Shown here: one piece after another, positions 1 to 8,963 of the stretch
Layout of the letters: each line of letters begins with the position of its first letter
Numbering within the stretch: position 1 is the stretch's first letter
Origin: an uncultured Oscillospiraceae bacterium
Lineage (GTDB): Bacteria; Bacillota_A; Clostridia; Oscillospirales; Oscillospiraceae
NCBI GenBank assembly: GCA_900769845.1
Contig: CAAGIF010000191.1
Span: 1-20,271 of the forward strand
Reading direction: 5' to 3'
DNA: 20,271 bases
Position numbers and translations under genes: made by a program
Notes under the pieces: model-generated
What the model was told of the DNA's origin: nothing
The model's input: the letters and a program-made list of their open reading frames with translations, nothing else
Database searches by the model: none

Positions 1-19
1 CACGACGCTCTTCCGATCT
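1..19 (+). other. Illumina sequencing adapter remnant
   Basis: The first 19 bases are identical to the 3' end of the Illumina TruSeq Read 1 adapter (ending GCTCTTCCGATCT). This is untrimmed library sequence at a contig end, not chromosome. It happens to leave the reading frame of the following gene open, so it could be mistaken for coding sequence. Confidence 0.95.
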
Positions 20-20
20 C

Positions 21-3000
21 AGTATTCCAAACACCGTTACCTACATCGGGCAAAGTTCCTTTTCCGGAGTTGACGGACTTACTGAGATTCGTATTCCTGA
101 GGGTGTTACCAGTATTGGGCGGGAAGGGCTTGCCATCAACGGCTGCAACATTTATGTGCCCAGAACCCTGGATTTCGTTGGATATTCCGGCTTCCGTGGA
201 GATATTGGCCATACAAACTATGTTTACTTCCCCATCTCCAAAAGTCAGTTGAATACCATCCGCTTTATGGATAAGGATCCCTACTCCGATTACATCAATA
301 TGAAGTATGTAATCTTCCGATATAACTGTGAAATTCTTTCACTGCCCGGATTCTATATTCCCAAGCATTTTGCAAATCATTACAATTACATTGGCGACCC
401 TCATATCTATCAAAGCAACTCCCCTGCGCCGGCTGACGGCAATTATTATGACCTGCTGGATGATATCTGCTTCTTTGAGCCGGGCCGCGCATACTCCGAT
501 ATCACCTGGACAAGCTCCAATCCCTCCATCCTCCAGATCATACCGACAGACGGCAAGCTTCCCCTGTTCCAGGGCAAAGCCTCAGGCACTGTTACCGTAA
601 CCGCTAAGAGCCCCGACGGCGAAGCCGTAAGCTTCGATGTTACGGTTATCGACCCCAACAGTCTGGAAATCACCACCGCATATGATGCAAATCAGTATTA
701 TGATTCCGGCGCATTTTACAGCGCCGTTTCCAGCCTGTCGGACTCTGTGGAAATTTTTCTGAAGCTTGGCAATATGCCCCGGGGAAATTTTCCCGCCCAA
801 TCCCCCGAAACCGAAGCAAACACGGCTTTCACCAATGTGACCGTATCTGCAACCGTCAGCGGAACCGAGCTTTCCTTTGATCAAAATACTTATCAAAACA
901 CCTATTCCGCATCCTACGGCACCATTGAACACAACACAACCCTGGCGGATCTTCTGACACTGTATGTTGCGGATCCTGATAACTACCATCCGGGTGACGC
1001 AGGGAAAGAATATACCGTCACCATCACCATCCAATCAGACAGTTTCCGGGCTCCCGTAACGGAAACCGTAACCTTTACCGTTCTGGATGCAGAAAAGCGG
1101 CTGGTCGATACCCATATTCAGTTTGCAAAATCCGGAAAATACACCGCATCCAAATACAACGCCTACGGAAAAAACATGGTTGGGCTGAAGGATGACTCAG
1201 AATATCTTTGGTCAAAATGGTCCACTTTGGATTTTGAAAACTATCATGAAGTGGTTATGGCAGACCTGCTGATCGGTATGCTGGATGTTCCCCAGGCAGA
1301 GTTTTCCATTGTCCCCAAGGTTCTGAAAAAGTGGGTTGGTGGGTATCAATCCCTGGTAAGCAGCGTCACTGATATCGTAAAAGAAGATTATGCCGGTGTT
1401 TTCGATATCACCGAAACTCAGGTGAACAAGATCCTCAAGAGCAGCAAATACCTCCAGGGTGATGAAGTGTTTGCTGATGATGCCCTGTATAAGACCGTCA
1501 TGAAAGTTCTGGGGGATTCTGCCAATGCAGAAAAGGTCCAGAACGCCTTTAAAAAAGTGGATAACTCCATGCAGGTCTTTAAGCTGGTGTCTCTTGCCAC
1601 AGATCCCATCAAGGAATTTGTTGCCTGGGGTAATACCCTTGGCGTTCTCAATGCTTTTGAAGAGGCAGATCAGGAACTGAAGGAAATCTTCATTTCCCTG
1701 GCAAATGAGATCCCCGACAGCGAGCATGACATGAAGGAAGCCGTCATGGACTATGTGAATTACTCCCATGATTACACCGGAAAGGTTCGGGAGATCTTCG
1801 ACAGCTTCCTGGAGGCCGGGACCAACATGACCGCCAGTTCCTTCAAAAATATCATCGGAAAACGGTTTTGGGATTACACCGCCATTAAAGCCATCGAATG
1901 GATCGGTAAGATTCCCCTGAAGAACAACACAACCCTTGCCTCAACAAAGGTCTACTCTACTCTGACATCCGCATCTGCTAAGGCTATTGCGGGCAGTGTC
2001 CTCACCGGCGTATCCATCGGAGTTACCATCAGCGATCTGATCTGCGATTCCTCCGGCAAGGCTTCGGAGGCCGGCAAGCTAATTGCCATGTCCGAGTATT
2101 CCCCCTATATCATAAAAGTTCTGGAAAAGTATGAAAACGAGCTGATGCAGAAACAGAATAAACAATCCGTTCTCATGTTTGAACGGGCATTCCAGGTCCA
2201 TCAGGCTTCCCAGAGCTACATTATGAACCAAACCGCAAATCTTTTGATGGTAAAGGGCGAGTCGATTCTCCAGCGGATCCTCGGCAACGAAGAATATCTG
2301 CAGGTGGCAGCGGACGCCCTTGTACACAAAAAGAACATTGACGCGTTACAATGCTGCGATCCGCTGACCGACGAAACAGTTGTATACAACACGAAAGTAA
2401 TCGTGGTCAGATGCCCGGTTTCCGTTTATATTTATGATGGAGCCGGCAACCTGGTGACACAAATTGTAGCTGACACACCGGAAATCTTTGACGATAATAT
2501 AGCAGTTTATATCCGTGACGGCGAAAAATTTATCGCAGTCCCCGCGGATCAGGATTACTCTGTTAAAATCGTCGCGACGGATAACGGCGCTATGGACTAT
2601 GCGGTTCTGGAATACTCCGATGCTCTGGAGCATATCCGCACCGTGTCCCAGGATGATATTCCCCTTGCCAGAAATCAGACATTCACCGGAAATGTGGAAA
2701 TGGAACCGGATCTTCCGTTTATTGAGTACGCTCTTACCACCGGGGGAAAGACCTATATTCCTATGGATCCGGAGCTTATCCGGGGTCGGAAACTGACCCA
2801 TATGCTTCGTATGTATGACCCTAATTCCGGCGAGCATTTTTACACCGGCAGCACCGTGGAGCGGGATAATCTGATTGCCGCAGGCTGGAATTATGAAGGC
2901 GTGGGATTCAGTTTCCCCGCCAACGCCGGTGATCCGGTGCACCGATTGTATGACCCCGTATACGGTGAACATCTATATACTATGGATCAGCAAGAGGTTA

Positions 3001-3203
3001 ATAAGCTCATGTCCGAAGGCTGGAATTACGAGGGAATTGCCTTCAATTCCGCATCCAAGTATGAAGTGCCCCAATACAGACTGCACAATCCCAATGCAAA
3101 ACGAGGCGCTTACCATTTCACAGGAAGCGAAGAGGAACGGGACAACTTAATTGCTGCAGGCTGGGAGTACCAGGGAATTGGCTGGTACAGCGCCTGGGGC
3201 TGA
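21..3203 (+). CDS. Large cell-surface protein, 5'-truncated: BspA-type LRR, Ig-like (BIG2) and DUF5648 repeats
   Basis: The frame is open from the contig edge, so the true start and any signal peptide are missing; 1060 codons remain. The first ~50 residues are BspA-type leucine-rich repeat (IPNTVTYIG, IRIPEGVTSIG). Residues ~150-213 form a BIG2-like Ig domain (WTSSNPS, then GTVTVTA). A second beta-rich stretch follows to ~residue 370. A long mainly helical region (~370-800) has no family I recognise. The C-terminus (~926-1060) holds three DUF5648-type repeats. There is no LPXTG sorting signal or C-terminal membrane anchor. By domain content this is an exported, surface-attached or secreted protein, perhaps binding a host or carbohydrate ligand; the ligand cannot be inferred. 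The GTG at 156 reads as an ordinary internal valine within the LRR and is not the start. Transcription ends at the terminator starting at 3212. Confidence 0.85.
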   Translation, partial: SIPNTVTYIGQSSFSGVDGLTEIRIPEGVTSIGREGLAINGCNIYVPRTLDFVGYSGFRGDIGHTNYVYFPISKSQLNTIRFMDKDPYSDYINMKYVIFRYNCEILSLPGFYIPKHFANHYNYIGDPHIYQSNSPAPADGNYYDLLDDICFFEPGRAYSDITWTSSNPSILQIIPTDGKLPLFQGKASGTVTVTAKSPDGEAVSFDVTVIDPNSLEITTAYDANQYYDSGAFYSAVSSLSDSVEIFLKLGNMPRGNFPAQSPETEANTAFTNVTVSATVSGTELSFDQNTYQNTYSASYGTIEHNTTLADLLTLYVADPDNYHPGDAGKEYTVTITIQSDSFRAPVTETVTFTVLDAEKRLVDTHIQFAKSGKYTASKYNAYGKNMVGLKDDSEYLWSKWSTLDFENYHEVVMADLLIGMLDVPQAEFSIVPKVLKKWVGGYQSLVSSVTDIVKEDYAGVFDITETQVNKILKSSKYLQGDEVFADDALYKTVMKVLGDSANAEKVQNAFKKVDNSMQVFKLVSLATDPIKEFVAWGNTLGVLNAFEEADQELKEIFISLANEIPDSEHDMKEAVMDYVNYSHDYTGKVREIFDSFLEAGTNMTASSFKNIIGKRFWDYTAIKAIEWIGKIPLKNNTTLASTKVYSTLTSASAKAIAGSVLTGVSIGVTISDLICDSSGKASEAGKLIAMSEYSPYIIKVLEKYENELMQKQNKQSVLMFERAFQVHQASQSYIMNQTANLLMVKGESILQRILGNEEYLQVAADALVHKKNIDALQCCDPLTDETVVYNTKVIVVRCPVSVYIYDGAGNLVTQIVADTPEIFDDNIAVYIRDGEKFIAVPADQDYSVKIVATDNGAMDYAVLEYSDALEHIRTVSQDDIPLARNQTFTGNVEMEPDLPFIEYALTTGGKTYIPMDPELIRGRKLTHMLRMYDPNSGEHFYTGSTVERDNLIAAGWNYEGVGFSFPANAGDPVHRLYDPVYGEHLYTMDQQEVNKLMSEGWNYEGIAFNSASKYEVPQYRLHNPNAKRGAYHFTGSEEERDNLIAAGWEYQGIGWYSAWG
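2805..3200 (+). repeat. Three C-terminal DUF5648 protein repeats
   Basis: Three consecutive ~40-residue repeats start near 2805, 2940 and 3075. Each follows the pattern (R)(L/M)Y(D/N)P...GEH.Y...E...L...GW.YEG(I/V).(F/W). Repeats 1 and 3 share the block ERDNLIAAGW exactly. Repeat 2 is more diverged, with NKLMSEGW in its place. The third carries a short insertion (NAKRGAYHF). This is a common C-terminal module of Gram-positive secreted proteins, often next to cell-wall hydrolase or surface domains. Confidence 0.8.
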
Positions 3204-3211
3204 TACCCAAT

Positions 3212-3249
3212 ATACAAGAAAACCGCCCATCCTGGCGGTTTTCTTGTAT
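3212..3249. terminator. Bidirectional Rho-independent terminator
   Basis: A perfect 16-bp inverted repeat (arms 3212-3227 and 3234-3249) flanks a 6-base loop. The G+C core CCGCC/GGCGG is flanked by A/T-rich arms, so each strand shows a hairpin followed by TTTTCTTGTAT. It sits 8 bp past the surface-protein stop and 4 bp past the convergent ABC transporter stop, so it should end both transcripts. Confidence 0.92.
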
Positions 3250-3253
3250 TAAA

Positions 3254-5056
3254 TCAGAAATCTTGCACCAATCGGCTGGACTCCTCTTCGGAAACCTCCG
3301 TCACCCGGGTCTCCATAACCCGGTAGACCCGCTGACACAGGCCAAGCACACTTGGACGATGAGTGGTAACGATGCAGGTCTTGTTGGGGTGCTGTTTTAC
3401 GATATTGCGAAGAACCTGTCGCTCTGTGGCAACATCCAGGGCAGAGGTCGCCTCGTCCAGCAGAATTACCGGAGCATCCCGTAAAACCGCGCGGGCAATG
3501 GCGATCCGCTGAGCCTGACCCTCGGACAGCCCTTTTCCACGCTCACCAATAGGACTATGAATGGTTTTGGGGAGTTTTTTAACATGATCCCAAATACAGG
3601 CGACCTGAAGAGCTTCTATAATCTGTTCATCCGTGGCGTCCTCTTTTACCATGCGAAGATTCTCTGCAACGGAGCCAAAGAGAATGGTATTTCCCTGGGG
3701 CACATAGGAAAAGAACTGCCGGGCATCTGCATTCATATCGATCTCAGAACCGTCCGCCGCTGTCAGCGTGACATTACCATTTTCCGGGGTAATCAAGCCC
3801 AGTATCAGACGAAGCAACGTGGTTTTTCCCTCTCCGCTGGGGCCAACCAGGGCCACAATTTCTCCTGGCCGGGCAATGAAATCGCCGCGGGAAATCACCC
3901 CCTGCTGGCTGTCGTAGGAAAATTCCACATTACGCATCCGTACAGTCAAACCATCCCCTGCCTTGGCGCGCATCTGATCAGAGGCTTCCGGATCCCGATG
4001 CTCTGCAGGGAGTTGCACAAGTTCCCGAATCCGGTGGGCAGAAACACTGCTGTGGAGCATATTGGGAAGAAGGCCAACCAGTGTAGAAAACTGTGCGGCG
4101 AGTGCCCCATGCTGCTGAATAAACAGGGTCATGGTGCCGTAGGAAATATCATCCGACCATAGTCGGAATAAACAGTATCCGAATGCCACAAATCCTACCA
4201 AGGCAGAAAGTAATTTCGTAGCGGCATTGGACTTGATCTGGAACAGATTGTACTCAAGATTGTGGTCACGGTACTTGGATTGCCACTTTTCAAGCTCCCT
4301 GCTGTAACGGTCGGCGATACCGAAGCTCTTGATGGTATCCATGTTATAAAATGTTTCCGCCTCAAAGCTCATCAACTTGCTGTTCATATCCAGGATCTTA
4401 CGGCGATGTTCCCGCATGCGCCGCATGATATAACGGCTGATCAACAGCAAGATTGGCGCGCTAGCAAGAGAGATCAGCGCCATGGTCATATCATAGTAGG
4501 CCAGTACGCAGAATGTGGCGGCAAAGTTGAAAACACTGAGCACTACCGAAGGAATCCAATTAACAGAGTTGGACGAAATTGTGGACACATCATTGCTGAA
4601 TCGGTTCAGAAGATCCCCATTGGCATAGCCGTTCAAAGACAGCCAGTCCGCGCTGATGATTCGTTTAAAAATATCCGCCTGAATATCATTATGGACATAG
4701 ATACTGATCTTAGCAGAAAACCGGCTAACCAAACTGGAAAAGACAATGCTGAATACGGTTGTAAATCCCATCAGGAGGATCAGTATCCATAGCTGATTCA
4801 GTTTTTTGCCGACAATGATATCGATCAGATACTTGCTCACTACGGAAGATCCAATACTCAGACCGGACCCCAGCATACCGACCACCATGTAAAATACGAT
4901 AGCCCTACCGTATTTTCTGCTATAGGAGAATATCCATTTCCAATCATCCAGAAACTCCCGGATGGTTCCGGCACGGGCTCTGTTCCGGAGATTCTGCACG
5001 AATTCGGACTTCAATATTCTATTAAAACCCGTATAGTCTATTTTCTTCTCTTTCAT
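3254..5056 (-). CDS. ABC exporter half-transporter (membrane and ATPase domains fused)
   Basis: Six-helix exporter membrane domain (~residues 50-330) fused to an ATPase domain (~370-600), the normal layout and length for a half-exporter that works as a homo- or heterodimer in the cytoplasmic membrane. The ATPase shows Walker A GPSGEGKTT (405-413), a Q-loop (VPQGN), signature LSEGQ (510-514, in place of LSGGQ), Walker B VILLDEAT, D-loop SALD and the H-loop histidine (H566), so it should hydrolyse ATP. The substrate is unknown; lipid, peptide or drug export are all possible. Start: AAAGGA lies 9 bases before the ATG at 5056; an in-frame ATG at 5062 is only 3 bases from it. The gene follows the MATE gene by 26 bp with no terminator, so the two are probably co-transcribed. 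Confidence 0.88.
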   Translation of the reverse strand: MKEKKIDYTGFNRILKSEFVQNLRNRARAGTIREFLDDWKWIFSYSRKYGRAIVFYMVVGMLGSGLSIGSSVVSKYLIDIIVGKKLNQLWILILLMGFTTVFSIVFSSLVSRFSAKISIYVHNDIQADIFKRIISADWLSLNGYANGDLLNRFSNDVSTISSNSVNWIPSVVLSVFNFAATFCVLAYYDMTMALISLASAPILLLISRYIMRRMREHRRKILDMNSKLMSFEAETFYNMDTIKSFGIADRYSRELEKWQSKYRDHNLEYNLFQIKSNAATKLLSALVGFVAFGYCLFRLWSDDISYGTMTLFIQQHGALAAQFSTLVGLLPNMLHSSVSAHRIRELVQLPAEHRDPEASDQMRAKAGDGLTVRMRNVEFSYDSQQGVISRGDFIARPGEIVALVGPSGEGKTTLLRLILGLITPENGNVTLTAADGSEIDMNADARQFFSYVPQGNTILFGSVAENLRMVKEDATDEQIIEALQVACIWDHVKKLPKTIHSPIGERGKGLSEGQAQRIAIARAVLRDAPVILLDEATSALDVATERQVLRNIVKQHPNKTCIVTTHRPSVLGLCQRVYRVMETRVTEVSEEESSRLVQDF

Positions 5057-5082
5057 TTCCATCCGTCCTTTTTGAATGGCAT

Positions 5083-6465
5083 TTACCTGTTATTCAGGGG
5101 ATTCCATCTTCCCAGGAGATAAACTGTAAAGAAGATGCAAAACAGCAGCATATTATGCGCGATCATACAGCTCCAGGCAGAAATCAGACCGAGAGCAAAA
5201 ATCTGGGTGCACAGGAATGTTCCTACGATTCGAAAACCCCACATACCGCAAATATTGCAAATAAAGGGCAATTTTGTTTTTCCCACCCCCTGCATCATAC
5301 CCTCGACAATGATGGACACACCGTAGAAGGGTTCTGACAGCGCAACCATGCGAAGCACGGTACTGCCAAGCCGAATGACCTCAGGGCTGTCGGAAAAAAT
5401 ATCCATCAGCTGCGGCGCGAACAGAAACAACGCCCCACCGGAAAGAATCATCAGACCCACCTCAATGGGTAAAAACATGGCGCCGATCTCTTTCATTCGT
5501 TTGCCATCCCGGGCGCCATAGGCGTTACCCATAAGGGTAGCAGCAGCGGTCTGCATGCCATAACCGGGGATATAAAAGGCGGATTCCACCGTATTGGCAA
5601 TGGTATGGGCGGCAGCTGCAACATCTCCAAGGGAATTGACCATGGAGGCAAATACAACATAACCGAAGGAGGTACCAAACCGCTGCAGCATATTGGGAAG
5701 CGCGATTTTCATACAGGGTTTCAAAATTTCCGTATCCGGCCTGAGGGTCTGCCCAACGGGAGAAACCACAGGGTGCCGGAACAGTGCAAAGGTAATTGCA
5801 ATACCACCAAATGTGAACGATCCAGCCGTAGCCAAGGCAGCGCCAATAACACCCAAACCCACGCCTGGAACCGTGACAGCCAGCCCAAACAGAATGATTT
5901 GCCGGGTGGGATAAATCAGAATATAGTTTCCGACAATATTGATCAAATTCATCCACAAGCCAATCTTCATAGGCGTGCGGGTGTCCCCCGCTCCGCGAAG
6001 CGCCATGCCAAACACCATCAGCGCCGTACGGGGAATCATTACGGAGTATACGATCAGAAAATACTTGCCGGACAGGATCTGAATGGTTGGATCCACCTGC
6101 ATCCAGACCGGTACAAATCTACTCGCCCCAATACAGGCTGCAGTGAATAACGAGCCTACCAGCAAAACCGTTAAAACTGCCTGTGCAGATGCACGGGCGG
6201 CATCCTTCCGGTTTCCCGCGCCGCAGGCCTGAGCAATAAACGCCAGAAAGCCCACTCCCAACGCGGCGGTAGAGCTGCCCACAAGCCAGCTGACCGTAGA
6301 GGTAGCGCCCACTGCAGCAGTTGCCTGCGTTCCGAGAGAACCGACCATGGCGGTATCTATGTACTGAACGGCTGTCTGCATAGCCTGCTCCAGCATAGTC
6401 GGCCATGCCAAACTCATAATGGTGGCTGCCATAGATGTATTCAATTTAATTCTGGCTGAATCCAT
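5083..6465 (-). CDS. MATE family multidrug/organic cation efflux transporter
   Basis: 460 residues, the usual MATE length, with about twelve hydrophobic segments in two related halves. Family-typical segments are visible: AWPTMLEQ near the N-terminus, the loop after TM1 (YIDTAMVGSLG), ALRGAGDTRTPM in the first half and MMQGVGKTKLPF at the equivalent place in the second. Members exchange Na+ or H+ for cationic drugs or metabolites across the cytoplasmic membrane; the substrate here is unknown. Start: GGGAG lies 6 bases before the ATG at 6465; an in-frame ATG at 6480 lacks a comparable ribosome site. First gene of a likely two-gene efflux operon with the ABC exporter. Confidence 0.9.
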   Translation of the reverse strand: MDSARIKLNTSMAATIMSLAWPTMLEQAMQTAVQYIDTAMVGSLGTQATAAVGATSTVSWLVGSSTAALGVGFLAFIAQACGAGNRKDAARASAQAVLTVLLVGSLFTAACIGASRFVPVWMQVDPTIQILSGKYFLIVYSVMIPRTALMVFGMALRGAGDTRTPMKIGLWMNLINIVGNYILIYPTRQIILFGLAVTVPGVGLGVIGAALATAGSFTFGGIAITFALFRHPVVSPVGQTLRPDTEILKPCMKIALPNMLQRFGTSFGYVVFASMVNSLGDVAAAAHTIANTVESAFYIPGYGMQTAAATLMGNAYGARDGKRMKEIGAMFLPIEVGLMILSGGALFLFAPQLMDIFSDSPEVIRLGSTVLRMVALSEPFYGVSIIVEGMMQGVGKTKLPFICNICGMWGFRIVGTFLCTQIFALGLISAWSCMIAHNMLLFCIFFTVYLLGRWNPLNNR

Positions 6466-6496
6466 TGCATACTCCCGCATTATCTCTATTGTACCT

Positions 6497-6525
6497 ATTC
6501 TATCAAAACTCTGTAATAAAGTAAA
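6497..6525 (-). promoter_or_regulatory. Probable sigma-A promoter for the MATE-ABC operon
   Basis: On the minus strand TTTACT (6525-6520) is separated by exactly 17 bases from TAGAAT (6502-6497). This is 4/6 and 5/6 match to the housekeeping consensus and gives a ~25-base leader before the MATE start. No regulator site or riboswitch is apparent in the leader. Confidence 0.55.
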
Positions 6526-6537
6526 GCGGACATTGTT

Positions 6538-6578
6538 CAAAGAAAACCGGGAAACAGCCAATAAGCCGTTTCCCGGTT
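6538..6578 (-). terminator. Rho-independent terminator after clpE
   Basis: An 11-bp perfect stem (AACCGGGAAAC at 6545-6555 with GTTTCCCGGTT at 6568-6578) is followed on the minus strand by TTTTCTTTG. It lies 3 bp past the clpE stop and upstream of the MATE promoter, separating the two minus-strand units. Confidence 0.88.
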
Positions 6579-6581
6579 ACA

Positions 6582-8873
6582 TTATTTTGTTTCCAGTACA
6601 ATTTTGTCATCCATAACTTGGATGTCGATCTGGGAAATGGGGGATTCAAAGGAATCAATGATCTTCTCAGAGATGGGGTCTTCCAGATCCCGCTGGATGG
6701 TGCGGAGAAGATTTCTTGCGCCGTAGGTAACGGAATACGCCTTTTTCACCAGGTAATCTCCAAGAGCATCCTCCCAGGTAAGTTTCAAACCGCGGTTTCC
6801 AAGACTCTCCTTCAGTTCAGAAAGCATAATATCCGCAATCCCAAGGAAATTCTCTTCCGTCAAGTGGTTAAATGTGATGATCTCATCCACGCGATTGATA
6901 AACTCCGGACGGAGGAAGCCGCGAAGCGCCTTCATGGTCCGCTCCTTCACCATATCCCCGCTGGTACGGCCGAAGCCCATGCCGCCGATCTGTCCCTCAG
7001 AACCGGCGTTGGAGGTCATGACAATGATGGTATTCTCAAAGTTCACCACCCTGCCCTGAGCATCGCTGATCCGACCGTCATCGAGAACCTGGAGCAGAAT
7101 ATTCAGCACATCGGGATGGGCCTTCTCAATTTCATCAAACAAAACCACACTGTATGGTCTGCGGCGGATCTTCTCTGTAAGCTGTCCGGCTTCGTCATAA
7201 CCCACATAACCCGGAGGAGAACCGATCAGCTTGGATACGGTATGCTTTTCCATATACTCGGACATATCCACACGGATCAAACTGTCCACACTGTCAAACA
7301 GATCGTCGGCAAGCCGCTTTACAAGCTCCGTCTTACCCACGCCGGTGGGACCTACAAAAATAAAGGAAACAGGTCGCTTCTTGGGAGAAATACCGACGCG
7401 ATTTCTGCGAATGGCCCTGGAAACCGCATCCACAGCCTCATCCTGACCCACGATATGGGTCTTGAGTCTGGCCGCCAAACCCTTGATCTGCTCATATTCC
7501 TGGGCCTTGATCTTGGATGCAGGAATCTTTGTCCAGAGCTCAATAATCCGGGCAAGGTTTTCCATGGTAACCATAGGCCGGGGAAGCTTTTCAAGCTCTT
7601 CAATTCTGCCGGCTAGCTGACAAAGCTTACTGCGGATATGGGCAAGTCGCTCATAATTCTGATTTTCCGTATCCTCGTTGAGCATACGAAGTTCCAGCTC
7701 GTAGTCATCCCGTTCCTTCTTCGCTTCAGCCAGCTCAGAAATTTCCTTACAACGCAGATTGACATCGGAACAGGCTTCATCAAGCAGATCGATGGCCTTA
7801 TCCGGCAGGAACCTGTCGGTGATATATCGCTCGGAGAGCACAACGCACTGCCGGGCAATCTCGGGAGAAATATCCACACCGTGGAAGTCGGAATAGCTCC
7901 GGGCGATCCCCTGCATGATCTGAACTGCCTCTTCAATAGAAGGCTCTGCGACGGAAACAGGTTGGAAACGGCGTTCCAGGGCCGCATCCTTTTCAATATA
8001 TTTCCGGTATTCGCTGAAGGTAGTGGCGCCGATAACCTGGATCTCTCCTCTGGACAGGGCGGGTTTAAGAATATTGGCAGCGTTCATGCTGCCCTCGGCA
8101 TCTCCGGCACCAACCAGATTATGAACCTCATCGATCACCAAAATGATATTGCCGCATTCCTTTACCTCGCCGATGAGGTTCTTCATGCGGCTTTCAAACT
8201 GTCCGCGGAACTGGGTGCCGGCAACCAGGGCCGTCAGATCCAGCAAGAATACTTCCTTATCCCGCAGCTTATAGGGAACATTTCCCGCTGCGATCCGCTG
8301 TGCCAGACCCTCCGCAATAGCCGTCTTGCCCACGCCGGGTTCGCCTATCAGACAGGGATTATTTTTTTGACGGCGGTTGAGGATCTGAATCACCCGTTCT
8401 GTCTCCACATCCCGGCCGATCACCTTATCCAGTTTACCGCTTCTGGCCCGGCCTGTCAGATCCATGCAATAGCTGTCCAGGAACTTATGCTTCTTGGATT
8501 TTTTCTTTACAGGCTCTCCCTCCGGCTGCTTTTCTTCCTTCCTGGCAGGCCGTTCTGCAGGCAGGTTGCCGCCGGCGCTGCCAAAAAGCTGATTTAGCAG
8601 AGGGAATGTGGCGGTCTGGGAATCCACCTCGTCGTCATCGTGGCGGTCTTCCCCATCCATCTGTCCGAAGAAATTACCCATTTCATCGCTGAGCATTTCC
8701 AGATCATCCTCGGAAATACCCATCTGCTTCACTGCGTCATCGATCTGGGGGATTCCAAGGCTTTTGGCGCATTTCAGACAGTAACCCTCATTCATAGAAA
8801 CACCGTTTTCGATTCGGGTAATGAACAGAACCGCAATATTCTTTTTGCACTTGGTGCACATTTTCGGCTGCAT
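6582..8873 (-). CDS. clpE: ClpE-like AAA+ unfoldase, ATP-binding subunit of a Clp protease
   Basis: 763 residues. The N-terminus is a four-cysteine zinc-binding domain (C6, C9, C32, C35), the hallmark of ClpE, in place of the Clp_N repeats of ClpC/ClpA. A charged linker (~70-130) leads to AAA+ module 1 (Walker A GEPGVGKT 177-184, Walker B ILVIDE 243-248, arginines 300-301), a short coiled-coil middle segment (~370-430), and module 2 (Walker A GPTGVGKT 507-514, Walker B VVLFDE 575-580). The loop MGF (631-633) is at the place where ClpP-partner unfoldases carry their ClpP-docking tripeptide. Expected role: ATP-driven unfolding of damaged proteins for ClpP in the cytoplasm. Start: AAAGGAG lies 8 bases before the ATG at 8873; an upstream in-frame GTG at 8882 overlaps that site. 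No CtsR heptad pair or CIRCE element is evident upstream. Confidence 0.9.
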   Translation of the reverse strand: MQPKMCTKCKKNIAVLFITRIENGVSMNEGYCLKCAKSLGIPQIDDAVKQMGISEDDLEMLSDEMGNFFGQMDGEDRHDDDEVDSQTATFPLLNQLFGSAGGNLPAERPARKEEKQPEGEPVKKKSKKHKFLDSYCMDLTGRARSGKLDKVIGRDVETERVIQILNRRQKNNPCLIGEPGVGKTAIAEGLAQRIAAGNVPYKLRDKEVFLLDLTALVAGTQFRGQFESRMKNLIGEVKECGNIILVIDEVHNLVGAGDAEGSMNAANILKPALSRGEIQVIGATTFSEYRKYIEKDAALERRFQPVSVAEPSIEEAVQIMQGIARSYSDFHGVDISPEIARQCVVLSERYITDRFLPDKAIDLLDEACSDVNLRCKEISELAEAKKERDDYELELRMLNEDTENQNYERLAHIRSKLCQLAGRIEELEKLPRPMVTMENLARIIELWTKIPASKIKAQEYEQIKGLAARLKTHIVGQDEAVDAVSRAIRRNRVGISPKKRPVSFIFVGPTGVGKTELVKRLADDLFDSVDSLIRVDMSEYMEKHTVSKLIGSPPGYVGYDEAGQLTEKIRRRPYSVVLFDEIEKAHPDVLNILLQVLDDGRISDAQGRVVNFENTIIVMTSNAGSEGQIGGMGFGRTSGDMVKERTMKALRGFLRPEFINRVDEIITFNHLTEENFLGIADIMLSELKESLGNRGLKLTWEDALGDYLVKKAYSVTYGARNLLRTIQRDLEDPISEKIIDSFESPISQIDIQVMDDKIVLETK

Positions 8874-8913
8874 AGCAATCACTCCTTTAGAAAGGAATCT
8901 TCCTTTTTAGCAC

Positions 8914-8922
8914 AGTATATCA
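8914..8922 (-). promoter_or_regulatory. Extended -10 promoter upstream of clpE
   Basis: The minus strand carries TGATATACT, an extended -10 element (TGn plus TATACT), about 41 bases before the clpE ATG. The -35 region 17 bases upstream (TTCCTT) is poor, as is common for extended -10 promoters. The stretch 8883-8963 shows no terminator for truA, so read-through from the upstream gene set is also possible. Confidence 0.5.
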
Positions 8923-8963
8923 CAGCCATATCCAAAAAGGAAAAACAAACTTTGAACTTTTTT

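Noticed and set aside
156..158. GTG at 156 as the start of the surface protein
   Set aside because: The frame is open upstream to the contig edge and encodes BspA-type LRR sequence continuous with the downstream protein; there is no ribosome site before 156.
8883..8963. CtsR or CIRCE heat-shock operator before clpE
   Set aside because: AGTTCAAAGTTTG is superficially like a CtsR heptad, but there is no second properly spaced heptad, and it lies upstream of the -10 region. No CIRCE half-sites (TTAGCACTC) are present.
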